64,000 nt of DNA from Catellatospora sp. IY07-71 (GCF_018326265.1 NZ_AP023360.1:2781501-2845500), one strand, 5' to 3'. Numbered from the stretch's first letter, positions 47,812-56,930 are shown. The notes: generated by a model not told the origin, from the sequence alone. Numbers and translations: made by a program.

Positions 47812-49074
47812 TCACCAGTTGGCCTGAACCGGCGGCACCGGCAGCGGCACCGATGCCGGGTGGATCACGTAGACGACGCCCCGGCTGCTGTTCAGCCAGG
47901 CGGCCTCCCACTCGGCCCGGCCGACGGGCTTGCGCACCTGGTCGTTGCTGGGCGAGTTCGGGTCGTTGAGCACCGGGTCGCCGCCCTCGGTGAAGCCGAC
48001 GAGCACCATCAGGTGGCCCCTGGTGCCGTAGTCCAGGCCGGGCACCTCGCCCTTGCGGTAGGACGCCGAGGCGATCAGCGGGATGCCCGCCGCGATGAAC
48101 CGCTCGGCCTCGTTCAGCGAGCGCAGCCGGGTGACGAACCCGCGCAGCCCGAACCGGCCCGCGTACGCCGTGTTGAAGGGCCAGTTGCCGCAGCCGTCGA
48201 AGTCGTGGTCGTAGGTGTGCGAGGCGGCGAAGTCCACCCACGGGTCGGCGTAGCCCGGGTCGACCCAGGAGTAGTCCGCCGGGGCCGGGCCGGTGCCCCA
48301 GTAGGCGAGCACCATCGCGGTCGAGGTGGGGGAGCACCAGGACTCGCCGCCGCCGTTCCACTGCGGGTACTCCCCGGCGTGGATCTCCTGCGAGTACGCC
48401 GGCACGTCGAGCACCAGTCCCTGCGCCGCGAGCGGGAGGCTCGGGGCCGGCTCGCCGGGCGGGGGTAGCGCCGAGGTCGCCGCGCCCAGGCTGTGCAGCA
48501 CCGGGACGTCCGTGCTGCCCGCCGGCCGCAGCAGGGTCACCCGCAGCTGCCAGGACGTCAGCGCGCGCCCGGGGGCCGCCCGGAACAGGTCGGCGTTCAC
48601 GTCGCCGTCGGCGTCGCCCTGGCCGCGCAGCGAGGTGCGCCGGAAGGACGTGTCCTCGGCGGCCCAGTCGCCCATCCGGAACCACTTGGTGGTGGTGCCC
48701 GCCGCGGTCTCGCCGGACAGCTCGATGCGCAGGAAGCTGCCGCCGGGCGTGTCCGCGGTCCAGGACGGGATCAGCTCGGTGGCGGGGAAGCCGCCGCTGC
48801 CGCGCGGGCCGGTCCAGGTCGCGGTCTCGTACGCGGTGGTGGCACCGGAGCGCGGGTCGGTGTGCGTCAGCGTGCCGGTGGGGGCGGCGAACGCCAGCCC
48901 GCCGGTGCCGGCGAAGACCCCGCTGCCGGTGCCCTCGGCCCAGCGCTGCGGCGTGTCCCAGCGGTGGAACGCGACGTCCCGTCCGGCCGGGGTGGCGCCG
49001 CCGCCGGGAGCCGCGACGGACGCGCCCTCGGCGACCGGTCCGGCCGCCGATCGCAGTGCGTCGCGTCGATCCAT
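47812..49074 (-). CDS. C39-family (papain-fold) peptidase
   Basis: 420 residues from ATG 49074, with GGAGG five bases upstream. The C-terminal half is a peptidase_C39_2 domain: VPAYSQEIHAGEYPQWNGGGESWCSPTSTAMVLAYWG carries the nucleophile Cys247, GLDYGTRGHLMVLVGF the His354, and VLNDPNS the third residue (Asp371). The N-terminal half is beta-rich and looks like a substrate- or wall-binding domain. The start has an Arg pair (MDRRDALRSAAG) but no clear hydrophobic signal core, so export is uncertain. It converges on the propeller operon and diverges from a two-component system. Confidence 0.8.
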   Translation of the reverse strand: MDRRDALRSAAGPVAEGASVAAPGGGATPAGRDVAFHRWDTPQRWAEGTGSGVFAGTGGLAFAAPTGTLTHTDPRSGATTAYETATWTGPRGSGGFPATELIPSWTADTPGGSFLRIELSGETAAGTTTKWFRMGDWAAEDTSFRRTSLRGQGDADGDVNADLFRAAPGRALTSWQLRVTLLRPAGSTDVPVLHSLGAATSALPPPGEPAPSLPLAAQGLVLDVPAYSQEIHAGEYPQWNGGGESWCSPTSTAMVLAYWGTGPAPADYSWVDPGYADPWVDFAASHTYDHDFDGCGNWPFNTAYAGRFGLRGFVTRLRSLNEAERFIAAGIPLIASASYRKGEVPGLDYGTRGHLMVLVGFTEGGDPVLNDPNSPSNDQVRKPVGRAEWEAAWLNSSRGVVYVIHPASVPLPVPPVQANW

Positions 49075-49193
49075 CAGTGCCTCCGTACCTTGGCGATTCT
49101 CTGCATCGAGCGTCATATAGCTGAAGATTTTTTGCAATGGCTTGGGGGCTCTATCTTCGTGGGCGGAGACAGGCCGGGAGAGAGGGTGGAGAC

Positions 49194-49871
49194 GTGCGGG
49201 TGCTGGTGGTGGAGGACGAGCGGCATCTGGCCGACGCGATCGCCCGCGGTCTGCGGCGGCACGGCCTGGCGGTGGACGTGGCCTACGACGGCAGCACCGG
49301 GCACGAGATGGCGTTCGTCACCCGGTACGACGTGGTGGTGCTGGACCGGGACCTGCCCGGCATGCACGGCGACCAGCTCTGCGCCGAGCTGGTCGGCTCC
49401 GGCGCGCTGACCCGGGTGCTGATGCTGACCGCCAGCGGCAGCGTCGCCGAGCGCGTCGAGGGCCTGCGGCTGGGCGCCGACGACTACCTGCCCAAGCCGT
49501 TCGCGTTCGACGAGCTGGTTGCCCGGGTGCAGGCGCTGGGGCGGCGCGCCACCCCGGTCACCCCGCCCGTGCTCAAGGCCGCCGACCTGGAGCTGGACCC
49601 CGCCAAGCGGACCGTCAGCCGGGCCGGCACCCTCATCGACCTGACCAACAAGGAGTTCGGGGTGCTGGAGGAGCTGCTGCGGGCGCGCGGCGGCGTCGTC
49701 TCCACCGAGGAGCTGCTGGAGCGGGTCTGGGACGCCAACACCGACCCGTTCACCACGATAGTGCGGGTCACCATGCGTACGCTGCGCATGAAGATCGGGC
49801 AGCCGGGCCTCATCGAGACCCTGGTCGGCGCCGGCTACCGCATCCCGGCCGCGGGGGAGGATCACGCGTGA
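49194..49871 (+). CDS. OmpR-family response regulator
   Basis: 225 residues from GTG 49194 (GGGTGGAG upstream). Receiver domain: VLVVEDERHLADAIARGL, the phospho-acceptor Asp51 in VVVLDRDLPG, MLTASGS and the LPKPF Lys. The winged-helix output domain has LIDLTNKEFGVLEELLRARGGVVSTEELLERVWD and VRVTMRTLRMKIGQPGLIETLVGAGYRI. It is coupled by a GTGA overlap to the histidine kinase. The divergent C39 peptidase gene, 119 bases away, is a likely target. Confidence 0.94.
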   Translation: MRVLVVEDERHLADAIARGLRRHGLAVDVAYDGSTGHEMAFVTRYDVVVLDRDLPGMHGDQLCAELVGSGALTRVLMLTASGSVAERVEGLRLGADDYLPKPFAFDELVARVQALGRRATPVTPPVLKAADLELDPAKRTVSRAGTLIDLTNKEFGVLEELLRARGGVVSTEELLERVWDANTDPFTTIVRVTMRTLRMKIGQPGLIETLVGAGYRIPAAGEDHA

Positions 49872-51031
49872 TCTCCCGTCCGGTCCGGGTGCCCGCCCGC
49901 CGCGGCCTGCGCCCCACCCTCCGCCTGCGGCTCACCCTGCTCAACGGGGTGCTGCTGCTCGGCGCCGGCGCCCTGCTGATGCTGGTCGCCTGGCTGGTCG
50001 TCAGCGCCGCCCTGCACCCCGCCGACGAGCTGGCCGCGGGCACCGTGGTGCGGCTGGCCGACGGCCGCCAGATGGACGTGCGCGCCTGGCAGGAGGCGTT
50101 GCTGGCCGCCGCGCAGACCGAGCTGACCGCGAAGGGCCTGGTCGCCGTGGTGGCGATCAGCATCGTGGGCGTCATCGGGGCGTACGCCGTCGTCGGCCGC
50201 GCGCTGCGGCCGCTGCACCACGTCACCGCCACCGCCCGCCGCCTCGGCGGGGAGACGCTCGATCAGCGCATCCGCTACACCGGCGCCGACGACGAGGTCG
50301 CCGAGCTCGCCGACACGTTCGACGCGATGCTGGACCGGCTCGGCGCCGCGTTCACCGCCCAGCACCGCTTCGTCGCCAACGCCTCGCACGAGCTGCGCAC
50401 GCCGCTCGCGGTCATGCGCACCGAGATCGACGTGACGCTGTCCGACCCCGGCGCCGACACCGCCGAGCTGCGCCGGATGGCCACCGTCGTGCGCGACGCC
50501 TCCGAGCGTGCCAACGCGCTGGTCGACGCGCTGCTCATGCTGGCCCGCAGCGAGGGCCGCACCGGCCTGCGCCGCGAGCCGGTGGATCTGGGCACCGGCG
50601 TGGTGGGTGCGCTGTCCGCGATGGACCACGAGGTCCGGCGCACCAAGCTGTCGGTCAGCACCGAGCTGCGCCCGGCGCCGGTCATCGGCGACCCGAGCCT
50701 GCTCGACCGGCTCGCGGGCAATCTGATCGAGAACGCGGTCCGCTACAACCATCTCGGCGGCCGCATCTGGGTGGAGAGCCGGCACGACGGTGAGTATGCC
50801 CGGCTGATGGTGGGCAACACCGGTTTCACCGTGGACCAGGTGGACGTGTCCGGCCTGTTCGAGCCGTTCCGGCGAGGCGGCCGGGAGCGCACCGGCGCCA
50901 GGGGCTCCGGCCTCGGGCTGTCCATCGTGAAAGCCGTGTGTACCGCGCACGGCGGCACGGTCGGTGCGGTGGCGCTGCCCGGTGGTGGCATGGAGGTCAC
51001 GATCGCCCTCCCCCTAGCATCGGAGCAATGA
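49868..51031 (+). CDS. Sensor histidine kinase
   Basis: 387 residues from GTG 49868. Two membrane helices (LLNGVLLLGAGALLMLVAWLVV and LVAVVAISIVGVIGAYAVVG) frame a short outer loop of about 60 residues. Then come HAMP (ALRPLHHVTATARRLGG), the H-box FVANASHELRTPLAVMRTEID (His174), the N-box LAGNLIENAVRYN and the G-box GARGSGLGLSIVKAV. It phosphorylates the preceding regulator. The outer loop is too small for a large ligand domain, so it may sense membrane or envelope state. Confidence 0.94.
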   Translation: MISRPVRVPARRGLRPTLRLRLTLLNGVLLLGAGALLMLVAWLVVSAALHPADELAAGTVVRLADGRQMDVRAWQEALLAAAQTELTAKGLVAVVAISIVGVIGAYAVVGRALRPLHHVTATARRLGGETLDQRIRYTGADDEVAELADTFDAMLDRLGAAFTAQHRFVANASHELRTPLAVMRTEIDVTLSDPGADTAELRRMATVVRDASERANALVDALLMLARSEGRTGLRREPVDLGTGVVGALSAMDHEVRRTKLSVSTELRPAPVIGDPSLLDRLAGNLIENAVRYNHLGGRIWVESRHDGEYARLMVGNTGFTVDQVDVSGLFEPFRRGGRERTGARGSGLGLSIVKAVCTAHGGTVGAVALPGGGMEVTIALPLASEQ

Positions 51032-51417
51032 CGTCTTCGATCCGGCATATCACCGTGGACTGCTTCGATCCATACGCGCTGGCAGGTTTCTGGAGCCAGG
51101 TGACCGGTCACCCGCGCCATCCCGACGACAAGCCCGAGGACACCGCGGCGCTGCTGATGTCGCCCGATGACGCACCCGACCTGCTGTTCATCGCCGTGCC
51201 GGACGCCAAGAGCGTGAAGAACCGCCTGCACCTCGACCTCCAGCCGACCGACCGCAGCCGGGACGAGGAGATCGAGCGGCTGCTCGGCATCGGCGCCAGC
51301 CTCGTCGCCGACCTGCGCAATCCTGACGGCACCGGCTGGGCGGTGCTGGCCGACCCGGAGGGCAACGAGTTCTGCGTCGAGCGCTCCGCCGCCGAACGCG
51401 CCACCGCCGAGGTCTGA
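51028..51417 (+). CDS. VOC (glyoxalase-like) family protein
   Basis: 129 residues; ATG 51028 overlaps the kinase stop as ATGA. RHITVDCFDPYALAGFWSQVTGHP and the end GTGWAVLADPEGNEFCVERS are the two halves of the VOC fold; KNRLHLDLQPTDRSRDEEIERLLGIGASLVADL lies between. His, Glu ligands for a metal are plausible. TAGCAT (51015-51020) ends seven bases before the ATG, so the gene may also have its own leaderless transcript. The substrate is unknown. A link to the two-component system is doubtful. Confidence 0.88.
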   Translation: MTSSIRHITVDCFDPYALAGFWSQVTGHPRHPDDKPEDTAALLMSPDDAPDLLFIAVPDAKSVKNRLHLDLQPTDRSRDEEIERLLGIGASLVADLRNPDGTGWAVLADPEGNEFCVERSAAERATAEV

Positions 51418-51440
51418 CCCGTCGAGCCCGCCAGCCCGTC

Positions 51441-51503
51441 AAGATCGCTGTCTGCTGTCGGAAGGTGCGGCCGCAGCGCACTTTCCGACACCTGATAGCG
51501 ATC
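51441..51503. repeat. Dispersed hairpin, family B copy 4
   Basis: GATCGCTGTCTGCTGTCGGAA and TTTCCGACACCTGATAGCGATC form the arms. The centre differs from copies 2 and 3. It lies between the VOC gene and the VapBC pair. Confidence 0.7.
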
Positions 51504-51526
51504 ACCCCGGCAGTCCAGAGCTGAGT

Positions 51527-51555
51527 GATACCATTTATCTGAAGTAGTGATATCA
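51527..51555 (+). promoter_or_regulatory. Likely VapB operator/promoter with two palindromes
   Basis: GATA-CCATT-TATC (51527-51539) and TGATATCA (51548-51555) are short palindromes in an AT-rich stretch just before the antitoxin gene. Antitoxins of this class bind such sites and repress their own operon. Confidence 0.5.
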
Positions 51556-51573
51556 AGATCCTCGGAGGTCGTG

Positions 51574-51774
51574 ATGCGTACGGTGATCAATCTCGACGAC
51601 GACGCATGCACCGAGGTGATGGAGCTGCTCGGGATGCGCACCAAGACCGACGCGGTCAATGCCGCGCTGCGTGACGTGCTGCGCCGCCGCCGGCTGCAGC
51701 TGCTATTGAAGGAGACCGAGGACATCCCGGTGATCGCCGACCCCGAGGAGCACTACCGGACTGCGGGCCGCTGA
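51574..51774 (+). CDS. vapB: VapB-type antitoxin
   Basis: 66 residues; ATG 51574 with CGGAGG upstream. MRTVINLDDDACTEVMELLGMRTKTDAVNAALRDVLRRRRLQ is a ribbon-helix-helix of the VapB (DUF2191) type. The tail DIPVIADPEEHYRTAG would wrap the toxin. It is three bases from the toxin gene. Confidence 0.92.
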   Translation: MRTVINLDDDACTEVMELLGMRTKTDAVNAALRDVLRRRRLQLLLKETEDIPVIADPEEHYRTAGR

Positions 51775-51777
51775 CCG

Positions 51778-52209
51778 ATGGCGGCGGTTCGCTACCCGTT
51801 CCCGATCTACCTCGTGGACACCTCGGTGTGGGCACGGCGCACGGTCCCCGCGGTCGCGGACGCGCTCGTCGAGCTGAGCCGCTTCGGCGAGCTGGGCACC
51901 TGCGCCCTGCTGGTGGCCGAGGTCTGCTACAGCGCGCGCACCGCCGACGAGTATCAGCGGCTGCGGGCACTGCTCGATGCCACGATCGTGCTCAACGGCG
52001 ACGACCTGGTCGAGGAGAAGGCGCTGGCGGCGCAGGCCAAGCTGGCTGCCTCCGGTCAGCACCGCACGTCCGTGGTGGACCTGTTCGTCGCCGCCGTGGC
52101 GGCGGCACATGACGCCGTGGTGCTGCATTACGACAGCGATTACGAGCGCATCTGCGCTGCGGTCGGTGCGCGTGCCCATTGGGTGGTTCCTCGCGGCTCG
52201 GTCGCCTGA
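51778..52209 (+). CDS. vapC: VapC-type PIN-domain toxin
   Basis: 143 residues. The four acidic positions of the PIN nuclease site are present: Asp in YLVDTSVWAR, Glu in LLVAEVCYS, Asp in SVVDLFVAAVA and Asp in LHYDSDYERI. It is an Mg-dependent RNase that typically cuts tRNA or rRNA loops when VapB is lost. It starts three bases after vapB, and a strong terminator follows. Confidence 0.93.
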   Translation: MAAVRYPFPIYLVDTSVWARRTVPAVADALVELSRFGELGTCALLVAEVCYSARTADEYQRLRALLDATIVLNGDDLVEEKALAAQAKLAASGQHRTSVVDLFVAAVAAAHDAVVLHYDSDYERICAAVGARAHWVVPRGSVA

Positions 52210-52227
52210 TCCGCCCTCGGCGAGGAT

Positions 52228-52263
52228 CACGTCCGGCGGAGCGTGGCCGCTCCGCCGGACGTG
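52228..52263. terminator. 16-bp perfect hairpin after vapC
   Basis: CACGTCCGGCGGAGCG (52228-52243) and CGCTCCGCCGGACGTG (52248-52263) with a 4-nt loop, between the convergent vapC and the secreted hydrolase gene. Confidence 0.87.
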
Positions 52264-52275
52264 CCGCGGGAACGC

Positions 52276-53442
52276 TCAGGCCGTCGTGGTGAAGGTGAGG
52301 GTGTCCGGCTTCAGCACGAGGACGTTGTTCGCGTCGTAGATCTTGCAGCGGAACGTGTAGCTCGCGTTCGCGTCCAGTCCGGTGCGGACCGTGCTGACCG
52401 TCTCGGGGCCGTCGGAGACGATCACGCCGGGGGTCTCGGCGAAGCCCGTCCCGCCGGTGGTGCGCCACGATGCGATCGCGACCCGGTAGCTGCCGTTGTG
52501 CGGGTCGACCCGGCACGACATCGTCGCCGACGACGACGTTACCCCGGTCGCCGGGTTGTTGACCGCGGTGACCGGCCCGGCGAACAGCGAGCCGTCGATC
52601 GCGCTCGCCCACGCCTGCTGCGAGGCGGTGTCGTGCAGCCGGTTGTCGTTGGCCAGCAGCCAGTCGTAGTACGCGACGAACACGGCGTTGTTGCTGCGCG
52701 CCCAGTTCGCCAGGTCGGCCAGGAACGCGGGCCGGTCGGTGACGTCCAGGTAGCCGAGCTCGCTGATCGCGTACGGCTTGCCTCGGGCGGCCGTCACGGC
52801 GAGGCTGGGCCGGCGCAGCTGGTGCGCGGCCATGAGCTCGTTGTCGGTCGTGCTCGTGTTGTTGTCCTTGAACTGGTAGACGTCCCAGGAGATCACGTCG
52901 ACGTAGGCGTCACCGGGATAGAAGTCGAGCCAGTTGCGGCCGCTCGCCACGTCCAGGTCCCAGTCCATCAGCACCAGCGTCGCCTTGACGTTGGACTTGT
53001 AGCGGGCGGGCTCCTGGGTGATGTGCCAGATGTGCTGCCAGGCGGCGCTGTACTGCTCCTTGGTGAACTCGCCGGCCTCGATGTTGTCCTCGGGCTCGTG
53101 GAAGAAGGTCCACCAGACCGTCCGGTTCGTGGGTGCGTCGTCGAAGAACTTGCGCAGCGCCGCGTCGTGGGTGCCCGCGATCACCTCGGCGGGCGGGTAC
53201 TTGAACGAGACGTTGACCGGCTGGCTGACGTTCAGCTTCGGGCTCGTCGCCCAGTCGCCGGGTGCGCCGGTGAAGAAGGCCCGGAGCATGTCGGCCGGGC
53301 CGTAGCTCGCCAGGTAGGCGCCGTTGGTCGGTGCGCCGAACAGCGTCGACGGCGCGGCCTGTGCGGGTGCGGACGCCGCCGTCGCGGCCGCCGCACCGGC
53401 GAGCAGCGCTGCGAGGGCAGCGCGCATCAGTTTGGTACGCAA
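52276..53442 (-). CDS. Secreted GH26-like glycoside hydrolase with C-terminal beta domain
   Basis: 388 residues from TTG 53442 (GGGGAT upstream; ATG 53427 also possible). A signal peptide is clear: LMRAALAALLAGAAAATAASAPAQA, cut near residue 30. The TIM-barrel part has WWTFFHEPEDNIEAG, whose Glu would be the acid/base, and YAISELGYLDV, whose Glu would be the nucleophile, as in beta-mannanase/GH26-type enzymes. WDLDVASGRNWLDFYPGDAYVDVISWDVYQF is also typical. About 95 C-terminal residues (NPATGVTSSSATMSCRVDPHNGSY...DTLTFTTTA) form a beta sandwich. The substrate is unknown. Confidence 0.78.
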   Translation of the reverse strand: MRTKLMRAALAALLAGAAAATAASAPAQAAPSTLFGAPTNGAYLASYGPADMLRAFFTGAPGDWATSPKLNVSQPVNVSFKYPPAEVIAGTHDAALRKFFDDAPTNRTVWWTFFHEPEDNIEAGEFTKEQYSAAWQHIWHITQEPARYKSNVKATLVLMDWDLDVASGRNWLDFYPGDAYVDVISWDVYQFKDNNTSTTDNELMAAHQLRRPSLAVTAARGKPYAISELGYLDVTDRPAFLADLANWARSNNAVFVAYYDWLLANDNRLHDTASQQAWASAIDGSLFAGPVTAVNNPATGVTSSSATMSCRVDPHNGSYRVAIASWRTTGGTGFAETPGVIVSDGPETVSTVRTGLDANASYTFRCKIYDANNVLVLKPDTLTFTTTA

Positions 53443-53591
53443 GAGAATCCCCGTTTCTGCGCCACGGATGTGGGCGACCGCAAGTATGCATGCGATCTCC
53501 GGCGCTGTGGGGGCGCTGCAGCCCGGGAAACGAAGATCGCCGCTTCCGGCCGGAATCTTCGGTGTGACCGGAGATCCGCCGGAAACGGCGA

Positions 53592-53653
53592 AGATCGCCG
53601 TCTCGTGTCAGGACCTGAGGGTGACCAGAGGTGGTGACACGAGACGGCGATCT
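53592..53653. repeat. Dispersed hairpin, family B copy 5 (19-bp perfect arms)
   Basis: AGATCGCCGTCTCGTGTCA (53592-53610) and its exact complement (53635-53653) enclose 24 bases. It lies just after the end of the fadB-like gene and upstream of the hydrolase. Confidence 0.8.
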
Positions 53654-53671
53654 CCGACAGCCGCGTCCGCG

Positions 53672-55699
53672 CTACCGGAAGGTGCGCCCCGTGACGGTGG
53701 CGGAGACGCCCGCGCGGTCCAGGTACGGCGTGATGCCGCCCAGGTGGAACGGCCAGCCGGCGCCCAGGATCATGCACAGGTCGATGTCGGCGGCCTCGGC
53801 CACCACACCCTCGTCCAGCATGAGCCGGATCTCCTGCGCGAGCGCGGCCAGCGCCTTCCCCCGCACCTCCTCGGCGGTCAGCGGGGCGTCGCCCTGTACG
53901 AGCAGCGCCTCGACCTCGGGGTTGAGCCGCTCGTCGACCAGCAGCGGCAGGCCCGACTTGGCGATCGCGGCCAGGTTGGGGCTGGCCGAGAAGCGGTCCG
54001 GGAACGCCTCGTGCAGCGTGCCGCCGACGTGCGCGGCGACGGCCGGGCCGACCAGGGAGAGCAGCGCCATCGGCCGCATCGGCAGGCCCAGCGGGTCCAG
54101 CGCCCGGTCGGCGGTCTTGATCGGGGTGCCCGCGTCGACGGCGCTCCAGATCTCGCCCAGGAAGCGGGTGAGGATCCGGTTGACCACGAACGCCGGCGCG
54201 TCCTTGACCAGCACGCAGCTCTTCTTCAGCTGCTTGCCGACCGCGAACGCGGTGGCCAGCGTGGCGTCGTCGGTGGCGGCGCCGCGCACGATCTCCAGCA
54301 GCGGCATCATGGCGACCGGGTTGAAGAAGTGGAAGCCCACCACCCGCTCCGGGTGCGCCAGGTCGGCGGCCATCGCGGTGACCGACAGCGAGGAGGTGTT
54401 GGTGGCCAGCACCGCCTCCGGCTTGACGATCTGCTCCAGCTCGGCCCAGACCTTCTTCTTGACCGACAGCTCCTCGAACACCGCCTCGATGACGAAGTCG
54501 GCGTCGGCGAAGACGGACTTGTCGACCGAGCCGCTGACCAGGCCGCGCAGCTTGGCCGCGGTGCCGGTGGACATGCGGCCCTTGGAGACCGCCTTGTCGA
54601 TCTCGGCGTGCACGTACCCGACGCCCTTGTCCACCCGGGCCTGGTCGAGGTCGGTCAGCACGACCGGGACCTCCAGGCGCTTGGCGAACAGCAGCGCGAG
54701 CTGCGAGGCCATCAGGCCCGCGCCGACGATGCCGACCTTGGTGACCTTGCGGGCCAGGCTCTTGTCCGGCGCGCCGGCCGGGCGCTTGGCCCGCCGCTGC
54801 ACCAGGTCGAAGGCGTAGAGGCCGCTGTGCAGCTCGGGGGTGACCGCGAGATCGGCCAGGGCCTGGATCTCGGTCTCGATGCCCTCCGCGGTGACCCCGT
54901 TCTTGGCCAGGGTCAGCAGGTCGAGCGCCTTCGAGGCGGCCGGGACCGCGCCGTGCAGGCGCTTGTCCAGCTCGGTGCGGGCGAAGCCGACCACGGCGTC
55001 CCACATCTCCGAGCGGTCCACCTCGGGCCGGTTCACGGTGACGGTGCCGTTGACGACGCCCGCGGCCCACTCCAGCGAGCGCTCCAGGAAGTCGGCGGGC
55101 TCCAGCAGCGCGTCCGCGATGCCCATCTCGAAAGCCTGCTTGGGCTTGAGCATCTTGTTCATCATCAGCGGGTTCTGCACGACGACCTGGGCCGCGGGCA
55201 CGATGCCGACGATGTTCGGCAGCAGCTGCGAGCCGCCCCAGCCGGGGATCAGGCCGAGCGACACCTCGGGCAGCGCCAGCGCCGCCGCGCCCTGCGACAG
55301 GGTGCGGTAGTGGCAGTGCAGCGCCACCTCCAGGCCGCCGCCCATGGCCGCGCCGTTGACGAACGCGAACGTGGGCACGCCGCTCTCGCGCAGCTTCGCG
55401 AACGTGGCGTGGCCCAGCCGTCCGATCTCGACGACCTGCTCCCGCGAGGTCATCGCGGCGAAGCCGGTGAGGTCCGCGCCGACGCAGAAGATGTACGGCT
55501 TGCCGGTGACCGCGATGAACGCGGGCTGCGCGGCCTGCGCCTCGTCGATCGCCTGCGACAGCGAGGTCAGGCCCTCCCGGCCGAAGGTGTTCGGCTTGGT
55601 GTGGTCGAGGCCGTTGTCCAGCGTGATCAGCGCGGCCGGCTTGTCCAGCCCCGGTACGGCGATCAGCCGCAGCTTGGCGTGAGTGACGATCTCGCTCAC
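53672..55699 (-). CDS. Fatty-acid oxidation alpha subunit (enoyl-CoA hydratase / 3-hydroxyacyl-CoA dehydrogenase)
   Basis: 675 residues from GTG 55699, overlapping the thiolase stop as GTGA. The N-terminal crotonase domain (to about 290) has VTGKPYIFCVGADLTGF and FVNGAAMGGGLEVALHC, with the oxyanion and Glu positions. From about 320, VTKVGIVGAGLMASQLALLFAKR is the NAD-binding fold of the dehydrogenase. HFFNPVAMMPLLEIV carries the catalytic His; KDAPAFVVNRILTRFLGEIW follows. It runs two steps of beta-oxidation, in complex with the thiolase made from the same message. Confidence 0.93.
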   Translation of the reverse strand: MSEIVTHAKLRLIAVPGLDKPAALITLDNGLDHTKPNTFGREGLTSLSQAIDEAQAAQPAFIAVTGKPYIFCVGADLTGFAAMTSREQVVEIGRLGHATFAKLRESGVPTFAFVNGAAMGGGLEVALHCHYRTLSQGAAALALPEVSLGLIPGWGGSQLLPNIVGIVPAAQVVVQNPLMMNKMLKPKQAFEMGIADALLEPADFLERSLEWAAGVVNGTVTVNRPEVDRSEMWDAVVGFARTELDKRLHGAVPAASKALDLLTLAKNGVTAEGIETEIQALADLAVTPELHSGLYAFDLVQRRAKRPAGAPDKSLARKVTKVGIVGAGLMASQLALLFAKRLEVPVVLTDLDQARVDKGVGYVHAEIDKAVSKGRMSTGTAAKLRGLVSGSVDKSVFADADFVIEAVFEELSVKKKVWAELEQIVKPEAVLATNTSSLSVTAMAADLAHPERVVGFHFFNPVAMMPLLEIVRGAATDDATLATAFAVGKQLKKSCVLVKDAPAFVVNRILTRFLGEIWSAVDAGTPIKTADRALDPLGLPMRPMALLSLVGPAVAAHVGGTLHEAFPDRFSASPNLAAIAKSGLPLLVDERLNPEVEALLVQGDAPLTAEEVRGKALAALAQEIRLMLDEGVVAEAADIDLCMILGAGWPFHLGGITPYLDRAGVSATVTGRTFR

Positions 55700-56892
55700 T
55701 TGTCGCCCTCCCAGTTCGGGTTCTCCCAGATAACGGTGCCGCCCATGCCGATGCCGATGCACATGGCGGTCAGGCCGTAGCGCACCTCGGGGTGCTCGGC
55801 GAAGTGGCGCGACAGCTGCGTCATCAGCCGTACGCCGGAGGAGGCCAGCGGGTGGCCCACGGCGATCGCGCCGCCCCACGGGTTGACCCGCGGGTCGTCG
55901 TCGGCGATGCCGAAGTGGTCCAGGAACGCCAGCACCTGCACCGCGAACGCCTCGTTCAGCTCGAACAGGCCGATGTCGTCGATGGTCAGCCCGGCCAGGC
56001 GCAGCGCGCGCTCGGTGGACGGGATCGGGCCGACGCCCATCACCTCGGGCTCGACGCCGACGAAGCCGTACGACACCAGGCGCATGCCGATGGGCAGGCC
56101 CAGCTCGCGGGCGACGTCCTCGGCGGCGAGCAGGCAGCTGGTGGCGCCGTCGTTCAGGCCCGCCGCGTTGCCCGCGGTGACCTTGCCGTGCGGGCGGAAC
56201 GGGGTCTTGAGGGTGGCGAGCTTCTCCATGCTGGTCTCGCGCGGCGCCTCGTCGGCGGTGGCCAGGCCCCAGCCGGTCTCCGGGTCGCGGGTGGCGACGG
56301 TGACCAGGTCGCCCTGCAGCTTGCCGGCGGCGTACGCGGCCGCGGTCTTGCGCTGGCTGGCGAGGCCGAACGCGTCGGCCCGCTCCTTGGTGAGCTGCGG
56401 GAGCCGGTCGTGCAGGTTCTCCGCGGTGGCGCCCATGACCAGCGCCGAGGGGTCGACGATCTTCTCGGCGAGGAAGCGCGGGTTGGGGTCGACGCCCTCG
56501 CCCATCGGGTGGCGGCCCATGTGCTCGACCCCGCCCGCGATCGCGACGTCGTACGCGCCGACGGCGATGCCGGAGGCGACCGTGGTGACCGCCGTCATCG
56601 CGCCCGCGCACATCCGGTCGATCGCGTAGCCGGGGACCGTCTTGGGCAGGCCCGCCAGCAGCGCGGCGGTGCGGCCGATGGTCAGGCCCTGATCGCCGAT
56701 CTGGGTGGTGGCCGCGATGGCCACCTCGTCGACGCGCTCCGGCGGCAGCTGCGGGTTGCGGCGCAGCAGCTCGCGGATGCAGCGGACGACGAGATCGTCG
56801 GCGCGGGTGTTCGCGTAGATGCCTCCGTTCGCCTTGCCGAACGGGGTGCGCACGCCGTCGACGAAGACGACGTCGCGTACTTGACGGGGCAC
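55696..56892 (-). CDS. Acetyl-CoA C-acyltransferase (thiolase, FadA-like)
   Basis: 398 residues from GTG 56892, with AAGGAGG upstream. Thiolase motifs: VFVDGVRTPFGKANGG at the start, nucleophile Cys95 in IDRMCAGAMTAVTTVASG, NPWGGAIAVGHPLASSGVRL with the His, and LTAMCIGIGMGGTVIWEN with the second Cys. It cleaves 3-ketoacyl-CoA to acetyl-CoA. It is the first gene of the fadA-fadB operon, with a palindromic operator just upstream. Confidence 0.95.
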   Translation of the reverse strand: MPRQVRDVVFVDGVRTPFGKANGGIYANTRADDLVVRCIRELLRRNPQLPPERVDEVAIAATTQIGDQGLTIGRTAALLAGLPKTVPGYAIDRMCAGAMTAVTTVASGIAVGAYDVAIAGGVEHMGRHPMGEGVDPNPRFLAEKIVDPSALVMGATAENLHDRLPQLTKERADAFGLASQRKTAAAYAAGKLQGDLVTVATRDPETGWGLATADEAPRETSMEKLATLKTPFRPHGKVTAGNAAGLNDGATSCLLAAEDVARELGLPIGMRLVSYGFVGVEPEVMGVGPIPSTERALRLAGLTIDDIGLFELNEAFAVQVLAFLDHFGIADDDPRVNPWGGAIAVGHPLASSGVRLMTQLSRHFAEHPEVRYGLTAMCIGIGMGGTVIWENPNWEGDK

Positions 56893-56930
56893 GGTCTGCC
56901 TCCTTGCAGTTAGGGAGCTGATCCGGATGC

